DNA of 64,000 bases from Theocolax elegans. Its lineage: Eukaryota > Arthropoda > Insecta > Hymenoptera > Cerocephalidae. The notes beneath the pieces were generated by a model that was not told the origin of the DNA, made no database searches, and worked only from the letters and a program-made list of their open reading frames with translations. Every line of letters begins with the position of its first letter. Position 1 is the stretch's first letter. Shown one piece after another: positions 26,301-41,300 of this stretch. Location of the stretch: NCBI GenBank assembly GCA_026168455.1, contig CM047425.1, positions 88,849,580 through 88,913,579 of the forward strand, given 5' to 3'. Position numbers and translations under genes: made by a program.

Positions 26301-29300
26301 TTAAAAATTAATTTTATTTCCAAAATTTGTTTTTTTTTAATTTGTCTTATGTAACTACGATCTTAATATTACTCATTGTTTATAGCATAACAATTAAGGA
26401 TAAGAACAATTAAACTTAACTAATTACTTTTGCTAAATTGATATAAAATAATTAAATGATTCTCCGTTTTTTATTAAATATTTTTTTAGTTTTATTAACT
26501 AAGGAAAGTGCATAAATACAAATATAATTTAATATTTATTACACAATATATAACATGTTATTATATACAGTTGTGAACACTCTAATTTTATCATTTTTAT
26601 ACAACTATAAATTCAAGTAAATAATTAAAAACTGGGTTTAAAACAATGTTTACAAGAATTGCTATGAAAGGTACCAATTTTATACTTATCAGACGTCTAA
26701 GCTCAATTGCAGATCAACATTTGTATTCCAAATTAATAAAAGAAATTAAATAGCATCGCGATATACGAATAAAATAAAATACGCGTGTATAAGAGAGAGA
26801 AAGAGAAAGATAGGAAGCGAGAGCCCACCGCGAAAGTAAAGATAAACCGTTCGATACTATGATTTACCGACAGGAACCGATAGCTCTCCGTCTCATCAAT
26901 TAGTCCTACAGGGGACAAACGTCAGTTCATTCAACACAACGAGAAGTATAATCGAATCTTTGAGAGCGCGCGAGGATATATAACGCGAGTATTACATTAG
27001 TGCGGAAGCGAATATAAAGTGATGCAAAAACATTTGTAAAGTAAAATAATCTATATGTACGAAAAAATATAACGATATGGTTTTAAATTGTAATAAAAGA
27101 ATAAGAAGCGAAATTAGCTTTTATGTATAGATGTAAGACAAAATTAATTGCTATTTTCATTTATCGGCCCGTATTTGTCCAACAAACTATTCCATTTTGG
27201 TGATTTTCCGCAAATGTAATTTTGTCGGTTGATACTCGTTTAAAGTAACTATAAACGCGAGATATTAAACTTAATAATTTTGAGATTATTTCGATTTGAT
27301 ACCAATATATATATATTACTATAGAACATTATATGTAACATTCGTTGCTAATTATGTCTAGAATTTATCCTTCTGGGTTAGAATTTCCAATCTCAAGGTT
27401 AATGACAAATAAACTACATGTCAACATTCAACTTAAAAAAAACTAACTTCGCCACAATTGATTTTTTTATCCAAAAGTCCAAAAGAAAGCTTGGAGCAAT
27501 ACCTTTCAAATGATCTGTAGCATTTTTTATGGCCTTCAATTCTGCAAAAAGTTATGCTAATTTAAAGAAAGACAAAAAATTCACAAAAATTAACATGGTA
27601 TTTCCCATTTAAATTTTTAAAAAAATTTCGTCTTTCTTTAAATTATCATAACTTTTTACAGAATTGAAGGCCATAAAAATGCTACAGATCATTTGAAAGG
27701 TATTGCTCCAAGCTTTCTTTTGGACTTTTGGATAAAAAAATCAATTGTGGCGAAGTTAGTTTTTTTTTAAGTTGAATGTTGACATGTAGTTTATTTGTCA
27801 TTAACCTTGAGATTGGAATATATAAGTCATATTATATGACTCATCTTTAACGCGAAACTTTATCCAGTTTCCTTTTTCGAATTCTCGCGGGAAGACTCAT
27901 AGCGCTCATTCCGCATTGAAAGCATAATGCTAGAAAGCTGTTTAAAAATACCAGTCTCTTTGCGCAGACAAGTCGAGATTGTACATTATGCGACGCAAAA
28001 AAAAAAAAATAAAAATGCAGATTTGTCCCGTTTTTCTTTCACCGATCGAATCTTTGCCCTTGGCATATCGTCGCGGATCTAGTGCAGCTCATCCGCGGGC
28101 GAGTAAACTCTTGGCTGTTGGCCTAACCAAGGTTGCTGCAAGCTCCTCCCTCGTTTCCTTTGTGCGGGCACCCCTTTATTGTCGCGAGTTATCACTCACG
28201 GAAAACCGCTTTTTTTCCTAGTATTTTCCACTTTGTCAGCGATTCTTCGATAAAAGTCGAGGACGGCATACTTTTGTTTGATTCTTTATTTCGTATTCGA
28301 GTGTATACTGCGTCCTCTCGTTGAGATAATGAACGACTGGTTGCGGGTGTGCAAAGGAGACCCAGAAAAATTTTGAGAAACAAACTTAATTATCTCTAGC
28401 AATTTTTTTTATTGAAATATTTTTTCTTTTTTTAATAATAAAAATATTCTAATATTAATTGTTCAAATACGTACAGATGATTTTTAAATATACCCACCAA
28501 AAAATTCAGTTAAAACTAAATTAATAAAAGATTATAATTAAGTTAAAAAAATTTCTAATATAATTACTAATATTTTTACAAAAAATGTGTTAATACAGCA
28601 TTTAATGAAGTTAAATAACAGTTGAAAATGCATAGTTTTTCATCCATAAATACGTAAATTTAAGACAATTTTATAAGTATTCATACGGATTTTAACAAAT
28701 TTACAAATTATTTTGTGGAGATAGAAATATACGAATAAAACATTTCAGTTTCAAAATCAAATGCGCTATTGCCATTGAACTTTCCATGGAAATTAGTTTC
28801 CACTGCACGGAACGTCCTTGGAAGTTACAACTGAATCAGTGATTGTACATCTTCCTCGAAAATTGAATCCAATTGATTTGCACAAGGACCATCCTTGGAG
28901 CATATATTCCAATTTTTCTAGGAACGACATTTTATTATATTAGATTTAAAAATAACTAAAGAAGTTCACAAAAAAGGTGTAACTAAATTTTAAAATCAAA
29001 TTAAAAATAGCTTTGCACTCCTGTTGCATTTTATTTGTATAATATTAATTACTTTACGTAAATTCTAATACATACTCAATATCTTTGTACAACTACTTAA
29101 ATATTTTCAGTTATATTGAAGTATATGGACGACCATTTTACAGATATACACTCACAAAAATGATTTACAAGCCGAATTCTTCTCAAATATGCTCCAAAAA
29201 TTTCAATTAATGTTAAATGATTTTTCTGTTATTAACATGAATTTCCTCTTACATTAATTAGCTTTAGAATTATTTTGTGAAACAAGAAGCATAATCTTTT

Positions 29301-32300
29301 AAATTGTACAAAAATCATTTAACTTTTAACGGATTTATTTTTGGCCCACATTTGAGAAGAATTCCGCTTGCAGTAAGAAATCATTTTTGTGAGTGTATGC
29401 TTCATCCTTTATATACTGCAGCATCTGCCAAATTTTAGTCCAATTCCGAATTTACCAGTTCGGAAGAGAAGTACAGTAATTTGCGGCGATGGTCATTCAC
29501 TTGAGATACGCGTTCCTCAAATTAACCGACCGCCGAGTGCGACACTTGTGAAAATCCTGCATTATATGTATATATATACAAGGTTGAGGTCAAGGCTGGC
29601 CAGGTACGCTAGCTAATATGTTTCTAAAGAAGGTCGGCCCAGTAAACGAAGCAAAACCAACGTGTTAGTTTAACATATCAGTGCGTGTTAACATTTTTTT
29701 TGTTTTGCAAAATCGTTTGTTATCAAGATTCGCAGACTTTGAATTACGCGATTGTCAGTTTAAATCTGCACATACCAACTTTTGACGCTGTATGTATTAT
29801 AATATTTGTATGAGTAAAGGTGCCAAGAGTAATGTACGTTGTACAAAAGTGAATTAATTTTACGGCTTTCGCTAAAAGCATTTTAAAAACCTTTACAATA
29901 TATAGGTATACACAAATCAGATGATAGATAAATCAAAAAAATATCTCTAAGGTGGTATATTTGTAATGGAATATTACTCACTTAACAATTTTAAAGAGTT
30001 ATATAGGTTATATAAGTTTTTAATAATATCAAAAATATTGTTCTCGTTTATTGGCATTATATATAAAGTTATTAGAAAGGTAATAAAAAATTAAACAGCT
30101 TGGCCATATAATTTAAATTTTACTTAATAATATTATTATATACATTAAATTTTATTTTATATTTTTGAACACGTAAAATTTTTTTAAAACATTGTAATTT
30201 TTTTAAAACCCATAATGTATTTAAACATGAATATAATGAGAATTTTGTCTCTATGAAAATTTCTATCCTTTATATCAAATTTTTACAATAATATACTCGC
30301 ATCATATACCGCACGTGCAAGAGTAAATAATATTCTATTAAATGCTCCAAATGAGTAAATACCGAATGTAGATTAACAGTTGAAATATATTGTGATGTTA
30401 TATGTATATACATATCTAACCGACACTCGTGCGTTTAAATTTATAGCTTTTTAATAAAAACCGTCCTTGAATAAATAGCATTTTAAAATATACACCACCG
30501 AAATTTCGAGATTTATTTAATAGTTTCACTATACAAATGAATCAACTATAAATGGAGTAGATCAAACCTTACTGTAGATTTGTCAGTGTAACATCGATAT
30601 CGCTTGTTATTTTCAATATTTTACTCATATTCTTTTCGCAAACATTTTTTGACATTGGAAAAAGAAAAGACCTTATATGAAATATACAGATACTTTGAAC
30701 GTACGCTTCATTTATTTGTTAGAATATTGATTTTGTTATGTGAAAAGATACAAATTTTATGTTGAATTTGCATATCAGTGCATAACAAAACGTTATATAA
30801 ATATGTAAAATTCTAAAATTATTCATTTTATCAGTTCGATTTTTATATTATATTCGTTAGATTATTGCACAAAAAATTACTTTTTTTAAAAAGATAAATA
30901 TTTTTCATTATAAGGAAAACTGAGTTGCCTAAATTGGTTTTATATCAATTATAAAAAAGTAAAGTTTATAGAATTAATTTATCTGTAAATAAAAAAATAA
31001 CTGTAAAATGATTTTGTAATACTTTTATAGTTTTTTTATGTAAAAATTGTTTTTATTTATTGAAAACAATATAACTTGAAATTTTATTTTAACCAGTTAT
31101 AACTTTTTCAATTTTAAAAGTTATGCTACTTTAGTAGTAATTTTTTGAATAATTAGTATTTAAAAAGTGCGTAGGTATAATAATATCGTATGAGAAACCT
31201 TGATTTTGTTATTAGCGCGTTTAAAATACGAGATATTATGGAAAATTGAGAATTTTTTACTACACAATTCTTTTATACGACGTGAGTTCCAAACCTCAAA
31301 TTTCGAAAGCGTTTTGAAAACAACAAAGTTAAATTTCAGCTATAATTACGTTAAAAAAAAATTATAGAAAAAAGTTACTGGTGCTATAAATTGGTCATTT
31401 AGCGAAAACAGATAAAATTCTAATGTCCAAAACTTGGATGCAATTTAACATTTTTACACAAATCAAAAATAAAAAATACGCTTTTTCAAGTCAAGAAAAG
31501 TAAGCGTTTGCAGGTTTGAAAAAAATGAAAATTAAATAAGTGATGTGCTCTTAAAATTCGCAAAAAATCAATAGATTTTTACCTTTTGAGAAACAAAGAA
31601 AGTAATCTAGAACGGAAGTCAATAGCATCAAACCAAAGATGTACAAAATTTTTTGAACATTAGCTGTTTTAACATTTTTTAAAAATTTTAGAAACGTAAC
31701 GGGTATAAATTTAAATTTTATTATAATGATTTTTTTAATGTACTTTAAGAAAAGTGTATATATAATTTAGTATATTATATATATATTCCTTTAGTGAATG
31801 AAAAATCAGATAATAGCTAAACACTGTTTTACTCTGTTAACAGTATAATAAGATATTGAACTTTGTACTATAAACAAAGAGTGTAATTAGAGACCTATAA
31901 TGAAAATGTACAAAATCTTATCGGAAATGAGGTATATCGAAGATAGGTTTTTCAATGCACTCCTACTATCTCGTGTTGGAATTTCGGAATTACAACCCCA
32001 CGCTCGAGCTTTTGAAGGGCGGGAGCTAAAATACGAGAGGAATCTAGGCGGGTTGGAAAACCCGATTCTCAAACACTTGACACATATTTTAACTGCGCAT
32101 AGTAGATCTATAGCAACAGAGGAATACTTAAAGACGTTGGTATTGCAAGACGTAGGCGTCATTTTCTTCCCTTATTTTTTTTTTCATTTTACGCAACTTG
32201 TGGTCAGTTACTTAACTTGCGTGGGCTTGAGATACGACGAGAAAAGCATTTCCGTTTTTATATCCGGTTTTAAATTAATTGTGATATATTATAACTATAC

Positions 32301-35300
32301 TGTATTGATTAAGTATATTTTGGAGTTATCAATAAATGTTATTTACCAAAAAAATTTTAATTAATTTAGCTATTGAAGTGTAAAAATTTTGAAATATTAC
32401 TTAATAATTTACTTAATAAATTATCAATTTTTTATGTTTGAAACATGTGCTATTGTTTTTACCTTATTCATATTCTTATTGCTGGTGATACTTACAATTT
32501 TAGTTAAAATTATATTGATATAAAAACAAAAGACATCTGTCGTGAGTGCTATTTTGTGAGCTATATTGTTATACAAATCTGCATTATACCATCTTTTAAC
32601 AGTTTTAGTAACAAATATTGATAATGTAATTTTATAATTCTTTACGTAGAGAAGTAGAGATAACATATTGCAATTTTTATTCATTTATAATTCCATTTGT
32701 ATATACGTTAGTTCTAAATGTCTACCTTTATCTTAATAACATCTTTATTTAAAATAATTACAAATTAGTCCGGATAAGCAGCAAATTATCAATTGTTTAT
32801 GATATAAATCAAATTCATCGATTGAAATTACTAAAGACTTATCATATATTGCAACTTAAATTTGTTCTGTAAGAAAATGTTCATGGAAAAAACTAATTTC
32901 TACACAAGCAAAGTTTAAAGTAATCTTAGTAACAATTAATAATTTTTGATTATTTGTTATATAGTACAAAATATGTTTGACGTATTAAATATTATACTTG
33001 AAACTTTATTTTAGTATAATAGGTGTAGTAAAATTTAATCAAAATATATTTAAAAAATGATAAAAGTTTAGAAAAATATATCTATGACTTACATATTTGA
33101 TAAGATTAGCATATTATAAATCAAATTAAATTTTCATGAATAGACTAGTGGAGTTCTTATGTGACTAAATAAATAATTTTGTAGGGCGTACAATACAATG
33201 CCTAAAGATTTTAAAAGCTTTACAGAAATGTATTTAGTACAATCTTTGTTTGATCAGCTTTTTAATTCAGCTATTTGAATCAAATATACATAATATAAAT
33301 ATACTACTTATAAATATACAACATATAAATATACTATTATTAACACTTTCCCTGCGGTACAGGTCAAATATGGTCTGTAAAACTTTTTCTTATAGTTATA
33401 ATTTTTTATTGTCATTTGTAACTTTTACTCGTTTTTTATGAAAAAATTCTTTTTCTGACACATTGTATCGAAGTTACAAAATCCATCACTATTAGTTACT
33501 ATTTTTGCAATATTTATATACTTAAGAAAGTTACTTCAATTCACGGCTAGTATGAAAATTCCTTATACATTATCCGCAGTGAAAGTGTTAAATAAAATAA
33601 AAATCACTATATTATATTAAATAATAATACCATAATTATACATAGTTTTAATATATAAATCATCATTTTCTTTTATGAAATATCCAATAACCCAAAAATA
33701 AGAAAAATATAAATACAATGATTGAAATTCTCTGTTTACTATGAAGATCTATCTTACTCAAAAAGCGCTTCTACGTCATTTTTTGCTAAGCGAGGCAGAA
33801 AATGGCATTATCAAGCTTCTTTACCAAGTAAAAAAGTTGTATTTTTATTATATTTATTCTTATACTTACTATTGCAATACGCAAGTCACGATACCCACGC
33901 AAAAATTACTTCTTATATGTATTCCAGTTTAAATTGAATTATTGAATAAGTAATTGAAATAATTATTAATAAATTAAATATTACTAAATAAAGCAGTCGT
34001 GTAAACGTTTTCTTATGAAATATAATGTTATTGGTTATATGTTTGCAATCATACGTAATCATTTTCTACACTGATTTTATTTGTAGTAACGAATATAATC
34101 ATCATAATTTTATGACATTATAATTCGGGTCTGTCAGTTTCCTTAAACATTATTTATAAAATCATGTAGGTAACTATAAGTAGCATCGAAAGAGTAAAAT
34201 TTAGATTCTGTAAAACTAAAGTTGAAGTTCATAAGAATAATATAGGTATACTTAACATTTTCACATCGATTGTGTCAATAATAGGTTGTGCTACAATTTA
34301 CGTCTGTCTATAGATTATTTACAAAAAAATTCGATTCCGCAATGACGTCATTACTAAAATCCGGAAGTTTATATATCTTTGAAATTGAACGATAATTAAT
34401 ATTTCTGAAAATAATTAACCTGCCGATTTTTCATTTAATAATCAATGTACTCGAGCGCAAATAAAAAGTTTTATTAATTATTTATATATTACTGTGCTGT
34501 AAAATCTACATACAGATGTATTTAATCAATTTAGAGAGTGATCAAAAAGTAGTTTACTTCAATATGCAGAAACATTTGTGTAAATTATAGTATTAATATT
34601 CAAATGCATTATATAAATCGCGTAGAATAATGTTTAAGAAGAATGTTTAAATTGGAAAGATGCTCATAATCGAGCCCGTTTACGTAAAGAAGACTCTATC
34701 GGCTACTTCAAATATTTTTAAAATTGCTCATAAATTTACTTTAATAATTGTCTATTACTTTATTTGCGACTTACAATAAAATAGAGATATATTTTAAATT
34801 GTTCTGTGATTATGAAAATTATTCTGTGATTTCATAAATATATGGTTATCAATTGAACATTACAATCAGTAAATGGCAATGTGGATTAATTTAACAACAC
34901 TTTTTTAGCTCCTGTAACCAGTATGTTGAGTCAGAAATACAGTTGCAGAAAGGTTGTATTTGTTGGGGGCCTATTTTGCTCTTTAGGTCTTATTACCAGT
35001 TATTTTGCAACTACTTTGATTCACCTTCTTTTTACGTTTGGCGTATTGACTGGTAAGAATAATAAACATTCAAGTATGTCACTGTTAATATTTTATTGTT
35101 TTTCTGTACACTGGTTTTGGCTACTAAAATAGGCTTTTATATATAGTTTAAATAAATAAAAAATTGCGCTGTGTACATCATAAATTTTGTGTATAAAATT
35201 AGTAATATTGATATATGATGTATTAATATAATCTTTATTTAATATTGTGATAAAAGTTTATTAAAATAAGAAGATAGTTCCTTAGATATAAGATTTCTTT

Positions 35301-38300
35301 AGTGATTGATTAAAAAATCGATACGTATATGTTATCCCTGAGTTTTATTACATTATACCTATAGTAGCCAAAATTAGAGACTGCCAATTCGTGACTGAAA
35401 TTTAACTAAGTGTTTTTGTCATATATATTGTATAAGATTAATTAAACAAAATAAAACAAAATTTCTAACACAGGTATTGGCGGTGGATTATCAACGACAC
35501 CAGGAATAATTTTGGTTTCGCAATATTTTGACAAACACCGAGCCCTCGCGAATGGCATCTGTGTTTCGGGTACTGCAGCTGGTAGCTTTGTTTTCCCTAT
35601 GTTAATCGAGTATCTTGTCGCGAATTTTGGTTTCAACGGAACGTTTCTCATTCTTGGCGGTTGTATGCTCCATGTTTGCGTAAGCGCGAGTTTATATCGA
35701 CCTCTTGAAAAGAATTATACTCTGGAAGAAGTGGTAAAACCGGAACCGGAGGTACTCGAGGCAGAATCGTTACCAACCAAACGTCAGAAACTCGAGATGC
35801 TTTTTGCTCATGACGTCACAGCTAAGAATAATATGCTCAATGAATTGTTTCATCAAAACGTACATGTCAATGGTGAGCATTTTTGTGAGAGTATACGTTG
35901 TTGTTTTAAATATTAAAATATTTAAAAGATATAGTTGTATTTAATTTTAAATTTGAGGAGATTGACGATAAACTAGCGATTGAAGTTTTCATATAAAGAT
36001 TTTTAAGATTAGCTTTGAAGTATTATTTTTTATTGATAGACAAAGAATCGTCATTTTAAAAGCAAAAAAATTTTAAACGTAAATTGTCATAAATTTTATA
36101 CTCTGAAAAAATTTCAAGCACAGGTATACCTCTAATTATTTCTAATTCGTCTAACAAGGAGAGTTTTACATCTCCAGAAGCAGATTTTTATTAAACTCTA
36201 GGATATGTTTGGTACTATAAAAATATGAAGAAAGGCAGAGTTTTAGCCTCTTACGTTCTTAACTTAACGTTCTTGTTTATGAAAGATATAAGCAAATAAC
36301 AAAAAATTTCACCGAAAAATTTCTTAAAGTTGATAGCTTATAACTCGAAAACAAAGTAAGACAAATAGTCAAACACAAGTTTTAAATAAAGCTGACATCG
36401 AGTAAATTGGATTTAAAAGAATGAAGCTCAAATATCTTAATTTGCGGTCGAAAGTTATAAAAAAAAATGAAAAGACAATTTGGTCTAAAAAAATCAGTAA
36501 TTTTTTTAATTCAAAATTGTCATTAAAATATCGTTTAATTCGTTTTTTTCATAACTTTGATCTAATTCAAAATATTTGAGGATTTTATTTTAAACGATCT
36601 ACTTCATCTTAGCTTTCTTCCAAATCTGGGTTTGATTATTTATCTTTATTTATTTTTGAGTTATAAGTGATCAAAATTAAGGATTTTATTGGCGAAATTT
36701 TTCGTTATATTTATATCTATCGCAATAAAGAGCGTTAGAATCTAAAACTCTGGTTTTCTTCACATTTTTATAGTAGTAAACATATCCTAGAGTTTGGTAA
36801 AAATTCGTTTCCCGGAGATGTGACACTGTCCTTATAAGTAAAAATTTCATTTCTCCTAATACAACTAGTAAAAGTAGGATGAAATTCGTTGAAAATTCTA
36901 CAAAATACCGGATAATTTGCATAATTACTTTCGATTCAATTTTAGAGCTGGCAATGGAACTGACAGATAGTGAGGAAGAAAAAGACATTATGGGAGAAGC
37001 TCTCAGCATGAAGCCAATCTCGAAAATCCGTAGTTCAAGCATATTACACAGCGTTGAGGACTTGTCAACTGATTCCACTTGTTTTTACAAATCTCGCTCA
37101 TCTCAAAGGTTTATTTTCTTATTAATCGATTTTATATATACTTGATTTAATTATTTTTCATTTATTAAATGTCACCGTTGATCGATTTGAATTATATCAA
37201 TGTAAATTTACATCATGCTATCGAATATACACTATAACGCACCAATATTTACGGACAAACAGTGCCATTTACTTTTTATCACATATAGATGAAGTGTATT
37301 GATCTATAATAAGATAAACTTTGCCTTTTTAAAAACATCATTTGCCGCGTAGGCGTGTATTAAATGTCTACTGCGCGTTATTTGATAGTTTAGCTATATG
37401 TAGTACAACATAATGTTGATGAAAATTCTTTTATTTACATGTTGCTAAGCATTGCATAAACTGATGCTCCAGGGAAAATTAAAAAAAGTATAATTAAACT
37501 CTACAGAATAACGTTAAAATTTTATTTTATCGAATGGAATGTTTCTTTTTAATTTTTTATTCGAGGCCAGCTTAAACGTATAAAAAAGCATAAATGTAAA
37601 TTAAAAGGGTAGAATTAAAAAATAATTACTATTATTACAGTAAAATCAAATTTTTATTTCATTTTTTCCTTGAGACCTAATAAAAGAATATTTTTTTTAA
37701 CTCTATAATATTTCAATATTTCCTCTATATAATTGCTAGTTAAATGTATATTGTACAAACAAAAATTTGCAAAAAAATATGATTTAATTTTTTCATCTCT
37801 GAATGTAAATACAGGTAATATTTTGAATAATTGACTGACAATGTAAATTTATCTTGCACAATAATGTGTTATTAGTACATTTAATACAATAAAACTATTA
37901 ATTTATTAAAATATTGTTATAAATAATGAGAAACAGACAAAAAAATCGTGACGGTTTAATTTTTTGATATTTAGATCCCTACGATCGTCAGCACTAGCTG
38001 TGTGCCCTGGCGCGAGGGAGAGTTACGGTGACGCTCATCCAGCGACCGTGACCCAGCAACAACTCCAGGTACCCGCGGCTAGCCTGACAGCTGATCAATC
38101 AGCTTCGAAAGAGTCGTTGCCCCAGCGCATCACACGTTACATCGACCTGGGATTACTTAGGGAACTTCGTTTTATTATGATGTGTTTATCCGTGACCCTC
38201 ATGTCGACCGGCAGCCCGTACATGCTTTATTATCTACCAGCTTATGTACACGCACGTGCGTACACTAAATCTGAAGCCGGTTACCTTGTTGCAATTTCCG

Positions 38301-41300
38301 CAGCTTTCGACCTTTGCGGAAGACTCGGCCTTGGTTGGCTCTCCGACCTCCAGCTTTTCGATCGTAGGAAATGTTATATCGGCAGGTAAATTTTCATACT
38401 TATCGATTATCTTATTCCAGATTATGCATCTTTGGTTTCTTATTTATTACTCTTTAAAATAATAAATATTCGTAGAAATTATTAATTTATACGCATCTAG
38501 AAGCTACTTAAAAGTATTTTATGCAAATAGCATACGTTCATACTTGTCTAAAATTAAAGGTACGTAAATTAATAAATGCAAGTGAATATTGAAAATTTAA
38601 CATTTAATATAATATTCAGTATGAGAAAGTATAGAAAGAAAACTTTTAATTTAAATAGTTGTAATTGATAAAATTCATAACCACGGTAAATAGTAAAATT
38701 TTCTTGGTAAAGAAAACTTAAAAATAGAAAATTATTAATATGAACAGAAATTTTTGTATCATATATTATCAATATAAAGTAAATAATTTAACTTGTCCGA
38801 TTTACTTGATATCAGCATTGTTGGCGCGGGTGTTGCGGTGTTGGTAATTCCATTAGCCCATTCGTTTTACGTACTCGCTTGTTCGGTCGCGATGTACGGT
38901 TTATGCCTCGGATGCTGGTTTCTACTTGTTCCTGTTCTGCTAGCTGATCAGTACGGTACCGACAAGATTTCATCTAGTTACGGACTTGTAAGAATGTTCC
39001 AAAGTATTGGCGCCATCACTGTTCCACCATTTGCAGGTTTGCATACAATAATTACATACTATTTTCTTTTTTCTATAGAGGTTAAGGGCGAATACAAAAC
39101 ATTAAAAGACTATAGTAGAAAAATTTTGTATTTAACATTTTTTATATAATTTTGTTACCAAATAACATTTGTAGTAAATTTGTAGTTAACTTTATATCAT
39201 TCTTATAATTTATTATAATAATTATTACGATCTCTTTTATGATTAATCGAGTGTATTTAATATAACATTCATAAAGTTTTTGTGATACCCAAGTTACAGG
39301 AACCTACATCTAAAATCCCAAAAATTTAAAAAACTAATGGAATTAAAAATCTGAAAAAATTTACAGGTAATGTTAAAAGCAAATAGAATACCGTTACAGA
39401 GCGATTTTTTCAAAATAATTAATTTAAAATGAATTATATCGAAATAACCATTTTTTGGTCGGTAATATATAGCTAAAAACAAAGCTGCACAGCTGCTCAA
39501 AAATCTCTTTGATTTATTGATAAAAAAATTTGAAAAAATTCATAGACTATCATTAATGTAAATACAACACCGTTACAGAGCGTTTTTTTTCCATAAAGTA
39601 TACTGTTTGCTTGAGAAAAAATAAATATTGATTTTGTTTTAATGGGTATCACATCGCCTAATATAAGAAGTACTATCGTAATTAGTATTAAGATTTTGTC
39701 CTAAAAATAACTTACGAATATTAGATAATAGCTATTGAGTAAATTGTACTTCGTATATTTAGTAATTAATTAAAAGCTTTATAGAGTTAAACGAATGCTC
39801 ATTTACCCTAACTCTAAGTTGTTATCATGCCAAGTACATGTAGGAAGTAATTTTCGTAATATATGTAAAAATACATTTTAGACCACAAAAGCTCTCAATA
39901 ATTCATAATTAGTGGTTTTCTTTTTTTTTAGTAAATGTAGTTAACGTAATTGAATAAATGTTGAAACTATATTAATTATAAAAACAGTTTTATTATTCGG
40001 GAATTGTATTGATTTATACACATTTTACACACTTAATGAAGGTAATTCTATATAACAGATAACCCAAATTGTAAAAAACTTGTAATACTTATAATTTGCA
40101 ATTATTTATATAATCTTGAAATTATTATATCCTATTCTTGATTTCTTGGTATAACTTCGACTTTTAATAAACTAAATATATTCTAATTTTCCTGGCGCAC
40201 AGCTATCAAGATTCATACCTATTATTAAAATTCTCATGTGAGACTTGTCTTATGTAAAACGCGTAATTTCATCGAAAAGATCTGTGACTTTTCGAGTTCA
40301 ACTAAGGAAAATGAGTAAAGTCATTTATAAATAGACGTCAACGTTCAATTGCCAAATGCTCAGAAGATGAATTGTAGAAAACCGTGCCTCTAGGTCTATA
40401 TAGCGATTTTTGTGTAGTTTCTTAGGACAAAGTCACGAGAACTGATATTTTAATTCGACGTATTAAGATAATTAGGGAGTAATTTCCAACTTTTCTCGTT
40501 AGGTTTAACTTAACTTTGTAGTCAATCAAGTTAATTTATTGAATAGACGATATCGTGAACGAATTATAAGCAATTAGCCCCGTTTCAAAGAGTCATTTCT
40601 TACTTCTATGTATTTTTTATATCCGTTTAAATTACTTAAATAGTCGTATTGCATGAAATTGTGGATTAAAATTTAATTTAGTAACTGCAGATATTGTGTA
40701 TTAATTCACTTTTTAAAATAAGAATATCATATTATGAAACGATGTACTTCATATTTTATTCAATTTAACGAATTTTAATTATAATAAACTGAAAGCCGAT
40801 AATGTTACAGTGCACATTTATTTTTTAATATTAATATTACTACGTGAACGTAATAGTATACTAAAAGATGTACTTATATATCAAAGAAGAAAATATCAAG
40901 TTTTAAAATTTGCGGATATAATTTAAAATTTACGATTATAAGTTATATGATTTACTTTACTCATACTAACTGGATGAAAATATGGAAATTACATATCAAG
41001 CGTAATATAAATCGATTATCCGTTAATTACTATCAACACCAATCAAGAATTAATATAGAGAACGTCCTAGTAAAAATCAATCTATTTTAAATGATCACAT
41101 TACTTGATGTGAAACGCTTTTTTTTTATTGCGGTACCCAATTTTAAAAAACGAGCATGACGTCGAATTTATCACGGCATATTGGTCACTCGATTATTAAT
41201 GTTAATCAGTTATTTGTTTTCGCATTTAACACAATTTTTCTAAACATATATATGTTTTTTTTAATTTCGTGATCAAAATTGCTTTACACATTTTTAATGC

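Larger units (their letters stand above)
22340..34908 (+). other. Transporter intron 2 (12.6 kb)
   Basis: It lies within the first transmembrane half of the protein (between LCLALG and APVTSML). It carries four elements listed separately (22441-23253 with a nested element, 27385-27818, 29149-29395). GC-richer islands at about 25970-26240, 26770-27010, 27840-28350 and 29400-29640 have no convincing exons and may be enhancers or alternative promoters. CRE octamers are at 25071-25078 and 34343-34350. Confidence 0.5.

Noticed and set aside
26977..26983. TATATAA as an intronic alternative promoter
   Set aside because: Spacing to the nearest initiator-like sequence is wrong and the motif is common in AT-rich DNA.
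33722..33937. Two overlapping plus ORFs of 71 and 63 codons in intron 2
   Set aside because: They end in low-complexity Tyr/Leu stretches and have no consistent splice sites or family match.
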